From assembly GCA_022758985.1 (NCBI GenBank), contig JAEMQC010000135.1:1-21712 (forward strand): DNA of 21,712 nucleotides, written 5' to 3'. Within the stretch, counting starts at the first letter, position 1. Each line of letters opens with the position of its first letter. This stretch comes from Campylobacteraceae bacterium (lineage in GTDB: Bacteria > Campylobacterota > Campylobacteria > Campylobacterales > UBA6016). Under the pieces are notes generated by a model. The model did no database searches and was not told where the DNA came from. It worked only from the letters and a program-made list of their open reading frames with translations. A program made the translations under genes and the position numbers. Shown in pieces: positions 1 to 8,096 of this stretch.

Positions 1-51
1 CGTATCAATTGGATAAAACCCAGCAAATACGAACTGTCTAGGCTATCTAAA
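1..51 (-). other. lepA: In-frame continuation of lepA after the TAG codon
   Basis: Read on the minus strand in the lepA frame, the codons after the TAG at 52-54 give Phe-Arg, a second TAG at 43-45, Pro-Arg-Gln, and then FVFAGFYPIDT at 33-1. That last block is a highly conserved LepA segment. The spacing from the preceding Glu-Pro to FVFAG (nine codons) equals that in the C. jejuni LepA as I remember it. The two TAG codons fall about where family members have Gly and Glu or Lys. No frameshift is needed, so only substitutions separate this from an intact gene. The rest of lepA lies outside the window. Confidence 0.75.
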
Positions 52-912
52 CTACGTGGCAGGTTCGCTGCAAGGATTTTTAGCGTCGGTTACCGTATCC
101 CCGACCCTAAGTTCCTTCACATTTTTTAATCCGGTAACCAAAACACCTATCTCTCCAGGTTTTATGGAGTCTGTGCTTTCTGGATGTAAAGGATGAGGAT
201 AAGTTAGGCTTTGAACCGTATATTCTTTGCCCGTACTCATCACCTTTATGGCTTGCCCTTTTTTTAGCTCGCCGTCAAATACCCTCACAATAGCAAGGGC
301 TCCGAGATAACTATCAAACCAACTGTCGTAAATAACAGCCTTGAGAGGCTTGTTAATATCGCCTTTTGGAGGCGGGATTACGTCAATTAGCTTGTCTATT
401 AGCTCCTTGATTCCGATGCCGCTTTTTGCTGATACGAGTACCGCATTTGTACAATCAAGCCCAATACTTTTTTCTATCTCCTCCATCACCCTTTCAGGTT
501 CTGCGGCAGGCAGGTCTATTTTGTTGATGACTGGCAGTATCTCAAGATTGTGCTCTATCGCCGTATAGACGTTTGCCAGAGTCTGCGCCTCTATGCCTTG
601 CGAAGCGTCCACTACGAGAAGAGCGCCATCACTTGACGCAAGAGATTTTGACACCTCATACGAAAAGTCGACGTGCCCTGGAGTATCTATCAGGTTTAGT
701 ATGTACTCTTGTCCATCTTTTTTGTACTTTAAGCGCACGCTCTGTGCTTTTATCGTAATGCCCCTCTCTTTTTCTATATCCATCGTATCGAGAAGCTGAG
801 AGGTCATCTCTCTTTGCGTGATTGCGCCGCAATGCTCTATTATTCTATCGGCGAGCGTACTTTTGCCGTGGTCTATATGTGCGATAATGGAAAAGTTTCG
901 GATATTTTGCAT
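52..912 (-). CDS. lepA: Elongation factor 4 (LepA), N-terminal half, interrupted by in-frame TAG
   Basis: Encodes the GTPase half of elongation factor 4, the ribosome-associated translational GTPase that helps remodel stalled ribosomes. Visible GTPase motifs are the P-loop AHIDHGKS (residues 11-18), the switch/G3 motif DTPGHVDFSYEV (about 76-87) and NKID (130-133), followed by a domain II beta-barrel up to about residue 284. The family is normally about 595 aa, but this frame stops after 286 aa at a TAG at 52-54. The frame is not simply finished: nine codons after the last normal Glu-Pro, the conserved FVFAGFYPIDT of LepA continues in the same frame to the window edge (see the 1-51 entry). 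The gene is therefore a pseudogene, a recoded gene, or affected by sequence errors. It starts with ATG at 912, 7 bases downstream of luxS, with an AGGAA ribosome site overlapping the luxS stop. The GTPase identity is certain; the state of the gene is not. Confidence 0.9.
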   Translation of the reverse strand: MQNIRNFSIIAHIDHGKSTLADRIIEHCGAITQREMTSQLLDTMDIEKERGITIKAQSVRLKYKKDGQEYILNLIDTPGHVDFSYEVSKSLASSDGALLVVDASQGIEAQTLANVYTAIEHNLEILPVINKIDLPAAEPERVMEEIEKSIGLDCTNAVLVSAKSGIGIKELIDKLIDVIPPPKGDINKPLKAVIYDSWFDSYLGALAIVRVFDGELKKGQAIKVMSTGKEYTVQSLTYPHPLHPESTDSIKPGEIGVLVTGLKNVKELRVGDTVTDAKNPCSEPAT

Positions 913-919
913 TCAGTTC

Positions 920-1426
920 CTATTTGTTCAAAAGAGCGTCGTCTAGCTTTAGCTCTTCATTATCCATTACACCAATACCACGGTCAAGTACTTTTTTGGC
1001 TATCTCTTTGGCCTCTTCAAGTGAGTGCATAGCGCATGTACCGCATTGGTATATGTTTAGCTCTGGAATATCGCTCTCGCTTTTTACCCTAAGTATGTCT
1101 TTCATAGCCTCTTGCCATGCAAAACCTACCCTTTTTTCGTCCGGCGTACCGATAAGGCTCATATAAAAGCCCGTTCTGCAACCCATTGGAGAGACGTCGA
1201 TTATCTCTACATCTTCAGCGTTTAGATGCTCCCTGATAAATCCGGCAAAAAGGTGTTCAAGGGTATGAGTACCTCTCTCACCCATCATCTCTTTGTTTGG
1301 AGCAAAGAATCTAAGGTCAAACACGCTTATAGTGTCACCCTTTGGTGTCGTCATAGTCTTTGCAAGTCTGACGGCAGGAGCCTTCATTTTGGTATGGTCA
1401 ACTTTAAAACTATCTAGTAGCGGCAT
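920..1426 (-). CDS. luxS: S-ribosylhomocysteine lyase LuxS
   Basis: Cleaves S-ribosylhomocysteine into homocysteine and DPD, the precursor of autoinducer-2, as part of the activated methyl cycle in the cytoplasm. The 168-aa length is normal for the family. The metal-binding HTLEH motif gives His54, Glu57 and His58; Cys83 in PMGCRTGFYM is the conserved active-site cysteine; the CGTCAMHS motif (Cys128 and Cys131) supplies the remaining metal ligand. Its ATG overlaps the TAA of the acidic small protein upstream as TAATG, and no good Shine-Dalgarno sequence precedes it, so translation is probably coupled to that gene. lepA follows 7 bases downstream. No pfs (SAH nucleosidase) gene is in the window, so the upstream step of the pathway is encoded elsewhere. 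Confidence 0.97.
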   Translation of the reverse strand: MPLLDSFKVDHTKMKAPAVRLAKTMTTPKGDTISVFDLRFFAPNKEMMGERGTHTLEHLFAGFIREHLNAEDVEIIDVSPMGCRTGFYMSLIGTPDEKRVGFAWQEAMKDILRVKSESDIPELNIYQCGTCAMHSLEEAKEIAKKVLDRGIGVMDNEELKLDDALLNK

Positions 1427-1614
1427 TATTCATCATCCATTTCATAAAAATCTTCATCTTCGTCTTCGTCAAGATCATCAAACGACACATAGTCGTCATC
1501 CTCATCGTAATCTATCTCGCCGTCGTCGTCAAAACCGTCATATGAGCCGTCTTCATCCTCATCGTCGAGGTCGCTAGGAAATATATCGTCTTCAAATTCG
1601 TCGTCAAAAGCCAT
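1426..1614 (-). CDS. Extremely acidic 62-aa protein of unknown function
   Basis: I do not recognise this protein. It has 26 Asp and 11 Glu in 62 residues (60% acidic) and contains no Lys, Arg, His or Cys, giving a predicted net charge near -37. About ten Phe/Tyr residues are scattered along it (positions 3, 7, 12, 25, 28, 36, 42, 45, 56, 57), so it is not a pure acidic homopolymer. There is no signal peptide or membrane segment. Its reality as a gene is supported by a strong GGAG ribosome site six bases before the ATG, its position in the 15-base-separated prs-luxS interval, and a stop codon overlapping the luxS start (TAATG). Possible roles are a nucleic-acid mimic, a metal or cation binder, or mainly a leader for luxS translation; nothing in the sequence decides among these. 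Confidence 0.75.
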   Translation of the reverse strand: MAFDDEFEDDIFPSDLDDEDEDGSYDGFDDDGEIDYDEDDDYVSFDDLDEDEDEDFYEMDDE

Positions 1615-1629
1615 CTCATGCTCCTTTTT

Positions 1630-2562
1630 TTAGACTAGAAAGAGGCTATTTACGCTCTCATTGTGGTAAACGCGTCTTATCACCTCGCCAAATATATTTG
1701 ACACCGTAAGCACCGTAACCTTTGACGACTGGGTCGTATGTGGTATCGTATCCGTAATTACAAGTTCGTCAAGCGCACCGTTCTCTATTCTTTCAAACGC
1801 AGGGCCAGACAAAACACCGTGAGTGCAACATGCCATTACCGACGTAGCGCCTTTGGCTTTTAGGGCGGCTGCAGCTTGAACTATCGTACCGGCGGTATCT
1901 ATAATATCGTCTACGAGTATGACATCTTTACCTTCTACGTCCCCGATAATATTCATAACTTCGCTTTTATTGGCCTTCTCGCGTCTTTTATCTACAATAA
2001 CAAGATCTAGACCCATTTTACCGGCCATACTTCTGGCTCTAGCCACGCCGCCGACATCCGGGCTGGCGATTATCGGGTTTTTTAGGTTTTTATTTTTGAT
2101 ATAGTCGACAAATACGATAGAGCCATATAGGTTGTCGACCGGAATATCAAAAAAACCTTGGATTTGACCTGCATGCAAGTCCATCGTTACAACCCTTGTG
2201 ATACCGGCAGTTTCAATGAGGTTTGCAACAAGCTTTGAGCTAATAGGAACCCTCGGTGCAGCTTTTCTATCTTGTCTAGCGTACCCAAAATACGGGATAA
2301 CGGCAGTAATTGATTTTGCCGAGCTTCTTCTAATTGCGTCGGTCATAATCAGAAGCTCCATCAAATTATCATTCGTCGGAGCGCATGTAGGTTGGATGAT
2401 AAACACATCTCTACCCCTTACGCTCTCGCTGATTTGGCAGTTTATCTCGCCGTCAGAAAACTTGGAGATGTTGGACTGAGATAGACTAACATCCAAATAT
2501 TTTGATATATTCTCGGCAAGCGCTGGGTGGGCGCTTCCGGAAAAGATTTTGTAACCTCTCAT
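1630..2562 (-). CDS. prs: Ribose-phosphate pyrophosphokinase (PRPP synthetase)
   Basis: Makes PRPP from ribose 5-phosphate and ATP, feeding purine, pyrimidine, histidine, tryptophan and NAD synthesis in the cytoplasm. At 310 aa it has the standard length of class I enzymes. The conserved blocks are visible: ARQDRK (95-100) and DLHAGQIQGFF (128-138) of the ATP/metal region, and the PRPP-binding loop VDDIIDTAGT (217-226). It starts at an ATG with a GAGGT ribosome site. An extended -10 promoter lies in the 61-base gap separating it from mnmA. The acidic small protein and luxS follow closely, so the three are probably cotranscribed. Confidence 0.97.
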   Translation of the reverse strand: MRGYKIFSGSAHPALAENISKYLDVSLSQSNISKFSDGEINCQISESVRGRDVFIIQPTCAPTNDNLMELLIMTDAIRRSSAKSITAVIPYFGYARQDRKAAPRVPISSKLVANLIETAGITRVVTMDLHAGQIQGFFDIPVDNLYGSIVFVDYIKNKNLKNPIIASPDVGGVARARSMAGKMGLDLVIVDKRREKANKSEVMNIIGDVEGKDVILVDDIIDTAGTIVQAAAALKAKGATSVMACCTHGVLSGPAFERIENGALDELVITDTIPHTTQSSKVTVLTVSNIFGEVIRRVYHNESVNSLFLV

Positions 2563-2592
2563 GGTTTTTACCTCAAAGCTTTTAGTTTCGAA

Positions 2593-2601
2593 ATTATACC
2601 A
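2593..2601 (-). promoter_or_regulatory. Extended -10 promoter for prs
   Basis: Minus-strand TGG followed by TATAAT lies 31 bases before the prs ATG, inside the 61-base mnmA-prs gap. A perfect -10 with an upstream TGn and no clear -35 is the usual form of vegetative promoters in Campylobacterota. It would start a prs-acidic protein-luxS-lepA transcript independently of the uvrA-mnmA genes. There is a GAGGT ribosome site downstream. No start site has been mapped. Confidence 0.6.
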
Positions 2602-2623
2602 AACCTCCGCTTTGGGCGTTTAT

Positions 2624-3649
2624 TTACAGTATATAGCCGCCGCCTAGCGCCCTCTCTTTATCATAAAAGACGGCGGCCTGACCTTTTGCTATCGCAAACT
2701 GCGGATTTTTCAGATGCACTATCGCTTTGTCGCCTTCTATTTTTACGCTTGCCGGAGTTTTTTCGCTCCTATATCTGACTTTCACCTCGCACTCAAACTC
2801 TTTTAACTCCGTAAACATATTAAGAGAGCCGACCTCCAGAGAGTCCGCAAATATTCCATCTTTGGTGCATACCACGATTTTATTGGCGGCGGAGTCTATC
2901 TCTTTTACATACAGCGGCACATGCGATAGCGGCACGTCAAAACCTTTTCTCTGCCCGACCGTGTAGTGCATAAACCCCCTATGGACACCTACCTCTCTAC
3001 CTTCTTCGTCCACGACTTTTCCAGATATGTCGGTATCGACCCCAAACTCTTTTAAGGTCTCTATGTAGGTATCCTCGACAAAACATATCTCGGAACTCTC
3101 TTTTTGCGTAGATAGCGACGCAAACTCCGGAATAAGTAGCGCCTCCTCTTTTAGCTCACTCTTTATAGACTCCCCGAGCGGAAACAGCAGACGCGGCAAA
3201 ATCTCTTTTTTTACGTTAAACAAAAAATAGCTCTGGTCTTTACTCTTATCAACCGCCTCGTAAAAAAACTCACCGTCGCATCTTACATAGTGCCCGGTAG
3301 CCAGATAGTCGTAGCCTTTATCATCGGCAAATTTGGCCAGCGCTCCAAACTTTATTTCACGATTGCAAAAGGTGCACGGATTTGGTGTAAGACCGCTTTT
3401 GTAGTGTTCTATAAAAGGATTGATTACGAATTTTTGAAACGACTGGGAGAGCGGCACGACTTCGTATTTTATGCCGAGATATTTCGCAACTTTTTCTACA
3501 TTGGCTATATTGACCGCATGCGACTCTTCTTTGTCGTGCAGCTTTAGATATACTCCGTAAACTTCATAGCCTGCGTCAACCATTCGCTTTGCGGTCATAG
3601 AGCTGTCTACGCCACCGCTCATGGCGACTATGACTTTTTTAGTTGCCAT
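2624..3649 (-). CDS. mnmA: tRNA-specific 2-thiouridylase MnmA
   Basis: Transfers sulfur to C2 of the wobble uridine in Lys, Glu and Gln tRNAs. At 341 aa it is near the low end of the family. The ATP pyrophosphatase P-loop SGGVDS is at residues 11-16, and the NPCTFCNREIKF motif carries the first catalytic cysteine (Cys92, with Cys95). Cys189 in SSEICFVED is the second catalytic cysteine, and the GQRKG segment is also present. The start codon lies inside the end of the upstream LOG-family gene (11-base overlap) with only a weak ribosome site, which suggests coupled translation. prs follows after 61 bases with its own promoter. Confidence 0.97.
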   Translation of the reverse strand: MATKKVIVAMSGGVDSSMTAKRMVDAGYEVYGVYLKLHDKEESHAVNIANVEKVAKYLGIKYEVVPLSQSFQKFVINPFIEHYKSGLTPNPCTFCNREIKFGALAKFADDKGYDYLATGHYVRCDGEFFYEAVDKSKDQSYFLFNVKKEILPRLLFPLGESIKSELKEEALLIPEFASLSTQKESSEICFVEDTYIETLKEFGVDTDISGKVVDEEGREVGVHRGFMHYTVGQRKGFDVPLSHVPLYVKEIDSAANKIVVCTKDGIFADSLEVGSLNMFTELKEFECEVKVRYRSEKTPASVKIEGDKAIVHLKNPQFAIAKGQAAVFYDKERALGGGYIL

Positions 3650-4427
3650 TGTTTACTACCAGATCAAGCGAGCAAGTCTCTCTTGAGCAGAGATTTAGAA
3701 GATCTTTGTATATATCAGAATCTTTAAGCCCATCTTTTTCGAGCTCTTCTAGTTTGTTGATTATATTTTGTTTGGTTATTGCTATCGCCTCTTCAGGGTC
3801 GTCGGTCAGCTTTATTAGCTCCAAATCAGCTTGTGAGATTGTGCCAAGCTCAAGAGGGCTTTTTTTCAAAAACTCAATCATAGGCGTCCAAAAATCTACG
3901 CCCACGAGAATAATACTAATAGGAAATATCTTACCCGTCTGAACAAGGGTGAGCGCCTCGAAAAGCTCATCAAACGTCCCAAATCCGCCCGGAAAAACTA
4001 TATAGGCGTAAGAGTATTTGACAAGCATTACTTTACGTACGAAGAAGTAGTCGAACTCAACGCTCATAGTCGTATAAGGATTTGTTTTCTGCTCATGCGG
4101 CAGATGTATATTAAGCCCTATCGACTCCGTCTTTTTGCTTTCAAAAGCGCCTTTGTTTGCAGCCTCCATAATACCGTTGGAGCCGCCCGTTACGACGTTA
4201 AAACCGCTCTGTGCAAACATAAACGCCAGCTTCCTGGCCTCTTCGTAATACCTGCTGCCAGGCTTCAATCTTGCGCTACCGAAAAACGTTACGCACGGAC
4301 CTATATCCTTTAGGGCATCAAACCCCTCGACGAAGTTGGACATAATCTTAAAAACACTCCAAGGATTATCGGCTTTTACATCTTTTATATGATTTTTTGT
4401 CGCGCTTTTACTTAATCCGTTTTGCAT
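3639..4427 (-). CDS. LOG-family (TIGR00730-type) nucleotide 5'-monophosphate phosphoribohydrolase-like protein
   Basis: This belongs to the Rossmann-fold 'lysine decarboxylase-like' or LOG family, whose characterised members release the base from nucleoside monophosphates (cytokinin activation in plants, purine/pyrimidine nucleotidases in bacteria). Visible motifs are VTFFGSAR near residues 46-53, GGSNGIMEAANKG (81-93) and the family signature PGGFGTFDE (146-154). The 262-aa length and the roughly 40-residue N-terminal extension before the fold fit bacterial LOG proteins of about 250-270 aa. It sits 4 bases after uvrA and overlaps mnmA by 11 bases. Substrate cannot be read from sequence; the old name lysine decarboxylase should not be used. 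Confidence 0.85.
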   Translation of the reverse strand: MQNGLSKSATKNHIKDVKADNPWSVFKIMSNFVEGFDALKDIGPCVTFFGSARLKPGSRYYEEARKLAFMFAQSGFNVVTGGSNGIMEAANKGAFESKKTESIGLNIHLPHEQKTNPYTTMSVEFDYFFVRKVMLVKYSYAYIVFPGGFGTFDELFEALTLVQTGKIFPISIILVGVDFWTPMIEFLKKSPLELGTISQADLELIKLTDDPEEAIAITKQNIINKLEELEKDGLKDSDIYKDLLNLCSRETCSLDLVVNNGN

Positions 4428-4431
4428 TACT

Positions 4432-7263
4432 CTACTTAACCTTTATATTTAATTCTTCCGCTAAAAACTGTGCCGTATGGCCGATACCGCTTTTTGCCAC
4501 CTCTTCCGGACTTCCGACTGCGATCACCTGACCTCCGCCATCCCCGCCTTCCGGCCCCATATCGATTATATAGTCCGCATTTTTAATGACGTCTAAATTG
4601 TGCTCTATCACCACAACCGAGTTTTCAAGCTCTACCAATTTATGCAAAACACCGGTAAGCCTGTCGATATCGGCAAAATGAAGCCCGGTTGTCGGCTCAT
4701 CCAAAATATATAGCGTCTTGCCGGTGTCTTTTCTGCTTAACTCCTTTGAGACCTTAATACGCTGGGCTTCACCCCCGGATAACGTGACTGCGTTTTGTCC
4801 GAGTGTTATATATCCGAGCCCCACGTCTTGAAGAGTTTTGAGCTTTTGATAAATTTTTGGCACCGCCTTGAAAAACTCAAGCGCTTCATCCACGCTCATC
4901 GATAGCACCTGCGAAATATTTTTACCCTTATACTCAATCTCTAGCGTCTGCTCGTTATATCTAGTTCCCTTGCAAGCGTCGCATTTGACCATAATATCTG
5001 GCAAAAAATGCATCTCTATCTTGATTTCGCCCTCACCCTGACACTTTTCGCATCTGCCGCCTCTTACGTTAAAGCTAAATCTTCCGGGTCCATATCCTCT
5101 GATTTTTGCCTCTTTGGTCTCCGTAAAAATATTTCTTATATCGTCCATCACGCCCGTATATGTCGCTGGATTGGATCTAGGGGTTCTGCCTATTGGACTT
5201 TGGTCTAGATAGATTACTTTGTCTAGTTTTTCAAGCCCGTTTATCTCCACACCGGCTATTTTGTGTACCTTGCGGGCGTTGTTTAGAAGCTCTCTAGCCA
5301 CCGGAAGAAGCGTCTGAATAATAAGAGAGCTTTTACCGCTTCCCGAGACGCCCGTGATACATACCAGATTTTTAAGCGGAATTTTTACACTCAGATCCCT
5401 TATATTATTGAGATTTACACCGCTAATCTCAATAAAGTGTTCCTGCGGTCTTCTATAAAAATACTCTATCCTTTTTTCGCCGTTTAGATATTTCGCCGTC
5501 TCGGTATTTGAAGCTTGAAGCTCCTTTAGAGTTCCGGCAAACACCACCTCTCCTCCGAATTTACCAGCGCCGGGGCCTATATCGAGTATATAGTCGGCCT
5601 CTTCTATCGTCTTTTTGTCGTGTTCTACGACGATGACCGAGTTGCCTTTTTTTTGCAAAGAACGAAGCGTTCGTATCAGCTTCATCGTATCCCGCTCATG
5701 AAGACCTATGCTAGGCTCGTCTATGACGTACATAACACCCGTAAGTCCGCTTCCTATCTGTGAAGCTATCCTGATGCGCTGCGCTTCGCCGCCGCTAATC
5801 GTTCTGGCATCGCGTCCAAGAGACAAATATCCCAAACCTACGTCGTATAGAAAAAACAGTCTCTCTTTTATCTCTTTTAGTATCGGAGTGGCGATTTTTC
5901 TCTCCTGTTCCGTCAGATATAAAAACTTGCTTTTTTTGTTGTCGAAATCGGAGTTTTCGAATATCGGATAGAGCTTTTCAATCGGCATATTTATCATATC
6001 AGCTATCCCAAGACCGGCCACCCTAACTGCTAGCGATTCCGGTCTTAGCCTGTTTCCGCCGCACGATTCGCACTTTTTCTCGCTCATATAGTTTTCAAAA
6101 TCTTTATCGTCTTTTAAAATGTCGTAGGCGTATTTGACGACCCCTTGCCATTTTCTGTTGACGTCGTATGTTTTGAATTTGACAGATACTTCGGTACCGC
6201 TGCCATTTAAAATCGCTTTTTTCTGATGCTCCTCAAGCTCTCGAAACGGCTTGTTCGTCGGTATCTTCTCGGCTTCGCAGAGAGCTTTTAGAAGGCTTGC
6301 ATAATACCCTTTGTTAAAGCCATACATTATTTTCACGGCTCCATCATCAATACTCAGCTCTTCGTCCAGTATCTTCTCCATGTCGAGCGTATGCCTCATC
6401 CCAAGCCCGTCGCAGCGCTGACAAGCGCCTTTTATGGAGTTAAAAGAGAAGCTAAGAGGTTCAAGAGGCTCAAAAGATACCTTGCAATCAAAGCACGCCG
6501 AATGTTCGCTAAAAAGCAGATGATGTTTTTCTGCTCCTATCTCTTTTGCGTTTGTTATCTCTATCTCGACGACGCCGAAACTCTCTTTTAGCGCTTTTTC
6601 AACTGCGTCGGCTATACGCGCCTTATTCTCCTCGGTAACGTTTATTCTGTCTATTACGAGTTTTATCGTATGCTTTTTGGTCTTGGCAAGCTCTATCTCT
6701 TCGTCGAGTCTTGTCAGTACGCCGTCTATTTGCACCCGCACAAACCCTTTTTGACGAAGCTTCTCAAGCTCGTCCGCAAACGTCCCCTTTTTTTCGTTCA
6801 CTACCGGAGCGAGTATCATTATTTTCGCATCCTCCGGTAACTTCAACACTTCGTTTATAATATCTTGCGCACTCATGGAACTTATCGGCTGTCCACACAG
6901 ATGGCAGTGCTGGACGCCGATACGGGCGAACAAAAGCCTTAGATAGTCGTAAATTTCGGTTATCGTACCGACCGTGGAACGTGGGTTTTTGCTTGTAGTC
7001 TTCTGGTCTATGGCGATTGCCGGCGTTAGGCCGTCTATCTTGTCTACATCCGGTTTTCCTACTCTATCCAAAAACTGTCTTGCGTAGCTAGACAGACTCT
7101 CTATATATCTTCTTTGTCCCTCGGCATATAGCGTATCAAACGCAAGCGTGGACTTACCGCTGCCTGATAGTCCGGTAAAAACGACGAGTCTGTTTTTTGG
7201 TATTTCTATGTTGATATTTTTTAGATTGTTCTCTCTGGCGCCGAACACCTTAATTTTATCCAT
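4432..7263 (-). CDS. uvrA: Excinuclease ABC subunit A (UvrA)
   Basis: Damage-recognition ATPase of nucleotide excision repair; a UvrA dimer loads UvrB onto lesions. The 943-aa length is standard. The first ATP site has Walker A GLSGSGKST (31-39) and signature ISGGEAQRI; the second has Walker A GVSGSGKSS and signature LSGGEAQRI. Zinc-binding cysteine pairs are visible as CHLC (from Cys120) with CFDC/CQRC further on, CESC, and the CEKCQGEGE...CDAC module that carries the DNA-binding zinc finger. Starts at ATG 22 bases downstream of the exporter gene and is followed after 4 bases by the LOG-family gene. There is no LexA-like operator that I can see upstream, consistent with Campylobacterota generally lacking a classical SOS response. 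Confidence 0.98.
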   Translation of the reverse strand: MDKIKVFGARENNLKNINIEIPKNRLVVFTGLSGSGKSTLAFDTLYAEGQRRYIESLSSYARQFLDRVGKPDVDKIDGLTPAIAIDQKTTSKNPRSTVGTITEIYDYLRLLFARIGVQHCHLCGQPISSMSAQDIINEVLKLPEDAKIMILAPVVNEKKGTFADELEKLRQKGFVRVQIDGVLTRLDEEIELAKTKKHTIKLVIDRINVTEENKARIADAVEKALKESFGVVEIEITNAKEIGAEKHHLLFSEHSACFDCKVSFEPLEPLSFSFNSIKGACQRCDGLGMRHTLDMEKILDEELSIDDGAVKIMYGFNKGYYASLLKALCEAEKIPTNKPFRELEEHQKKAILNGSGTEVSVKFKTYDVNRKWQGVVKYAYDILKDDKDFENYMSEKKCESCGGNRLRPESLAVRVAGLGIADMINMPIEKLYPIFENSDFDNKKSKFLYLTEQERKIATPILKEIKERLFFLYDVGLGYLSLGRDARTISGGEAQRIRIASQIGSGLTGVMYVIDEPSIGLHERDTMKLIRTLRSLQKKGNSVIVVEHDKKTIEEADYILDIGPGAGKFGGEVVFAGTLKELQASNTETAKYLNGEKRIEYFYRRPQEHFIEISGVNLNNIRDLSVKIPLKNLVCITGVSGSGKSSLIIQTLLPVARELLNNARKVHKIAGVEINGLEKLDKVIYLDQSPIGRTPRSNPATYTGVMDDIRNIFTETKEAKIRGYGPGRFSFNVRGGRCEKCQGEGEIKIEMHFLPDIMVKCDACKGTRYNEQTLEIEYKGKNISQVLSMSVDEALEFFKAVPKIYQKLKTLQDVGLGYITLGQNAVTLSGGEAQRIKVSKELSRKDTGKTLYILDEPTTGLHFADIDRLTGVLHKLVELENSVVVIEHNLDVIKNADYIIDMGPEGGDGGGQVIAVGSPEEVAKSGIGHTAQFLAEELNIKVK

Positions 7264-7285
7264 TGTTATACTCTAACTTCTATTC

Positions 7286-8029
7286 TTATATTTTTACGAA
7301 AAACTCATATATGAGGGAGCCTGTTATAAAAAAATATAGAGCCAACATCATCCCTTTATGTTTTGTTGCGTGCGTTTTTGACGCCATATATATACCGATA
7401 TATACGCCTACAACCGCGGGAACTGCCACCAAAAGCCCCTTGGCAACGTCCAATACGCCCGCCAAATAAAAGCTTGCGGCCGCAAAAACACTTGTCGATA
7501 TGACGTAAAAAAGCGTAATGCCTATCGCCTTTTTAAGGCCGAATCCAAGAAAGCCAACAAGTACAGGAGCAAGCAAAAGCGCCCCTCCTATCCCGACCGA
7601 CGAGCCGAGAGCCCCTATAAAAAGGCCTATCGCAAAAAAAAGAGGCGGACTCTTTTTTTCATGAGACTCATGTCTATCGGCCGGAGACGTAAGCAGCTTA
7701 ATAATGGCAAAAACCATAAACGCAAGCAAGATAAGCGCAAGAGTTTTCTCGTCCGCCATTTTTGTAAAATGAGCGCCGACCACTCCGCCAAGAGCGCCGC
7801 CAAGCAAAAAAGGCATAGCGGCTCTGGCGTCAAAAACGGAATTCTTATAGTTTATATATGATCCAAAAACGGAGCTAAAGCTCATCTGCATAGCAGAAAT
7901 TGCGATCGCTTCTTTTATGTTAAGACCTAAAAAAATCAGCATGGGGACAGTAATGGTGCCACCGCCGACACCAAAAAAGCCGCTGAGTATTCCGGCAAAT
8001 AGCCCGGTCGTAACCAAAAAAATATCCAT
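7286..8029 (-). CDS. Sulfite exporter TauE/SafE family permease
   Basis: Integral inner-membrane protein of 247 aa with about eight hydrophobic segments arranged as two related halves. Each half begins with the glycine-rich family motif, GFFGVGGGTITVPML near residues 17-31 and SSVGIGGALLLAPVL near 143-157. A charged, His-containing loop (about 113-127) separates the halves. The family moves sulfite, sulfoacetate or other organosulfur anions; substrate cannot be assigned here. Starts at ATG with an AGAGGGA ribosome site and a TATAAT box about 25 bases upstream. It is first in a minus-strand run leading into uvrA, 22 bases away, and divergent from fliN. Confidence 0.85.
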   Translation of the reverse strand: MDIFLVTTGLFAGILSGFFGVGGGTITVPMLIFLGLNIKEAIAISAMQMSFSSVFGSYINYKNSVFDARAAMPFLLGGALGGVVGAHFTKMADEKTLALILLAFMVFAIIKLLTSPADRHESHEKKSPPLFFAIGLFIGALGSSVGIGGALLLAPVLVGFLGFGLKKAIGITLFYVISTSVFAAASFYLAGVLDVAKGLLVAVPAVVGVYIGIYMASKTHATKHKGMMLALYFFITGSLIYEFFVKI

Positions 8030-8052
8030 CTATCCCTCTAAAAAAGGAGTCA

Positions 8053-8058
8053 ATTATA
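8053..8058 (-). promoter_or_regulatory. -10 box for the TauE/SafE exporter-uvrA run
   Basis: A perfect TATAAT on the minus strand, about 25 bases before the exporter ATG in the 98-base divergent gap. It is preceded by an A-rich stretch rather than a clear -35 or a TGn extension. It is the only evident promoter for the exporter, uvrA, LOG and mnmA genes. Confidence 0.45.
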
Positions 8059-8087
8059 CCTTTTTGGCACAAAAATTTATGTTAAAT

Positions 8088-8096
8088 TGGTACAAT
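8088..8096 (+). promoter_or_regulatory. Extended -10 promoter for fliN-fliO
   Basis: Plus-strand TGG followed by TACAAT, 32 bases before the fliN ATG, with an AGAGGGA ribosome site at 8117-8123. The TGnTAnAAT form is typical of sigma-70 promoters in this phylum. The -10 boxes of this and the opposite-facing exporter promoter are about 30 bases apart, so the two may influence each other. I found no sigma-54 (GG-N10-GC) or sigma-28 signature here. Confidence 0.5.

Noticed and set aside
43..54. TAG reassigned to an amino acid in this organism, explaining lepA
   Set aside because: At least six other genes in the window (luxS, uvrA, fliO, dusB, recO, the SspB-like gene) end at TAG where the family's C-terminus is expected.
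1293..1577. Plus-strand frame encoding an Arg/His-rich 94-aa peptide opposite the acidic gene
   Set aside because: It is the complement of the Asp/Glu codons of the acidic protein and the luxS start; the basic composition is a mirror effect and there is no ribosome site or promoter.
3639..4427. Annotation of the LOG-family gene as lysine decarboxylase
   Set aside because: The PGGxGTxxE motif belongs to nucleotide phosphoribohydrolases; no pyridoxal-phosphate lysine site of a decarboxylase is present.
8061..8080. TTGGCAC-like stretch before fliN as a sigma-54 (-24/-12) site
   Set aside because: The -24 half matches, but the GC required ten bases after GG is TA here, and an extended -10 for sigma-70 lies just downstream.
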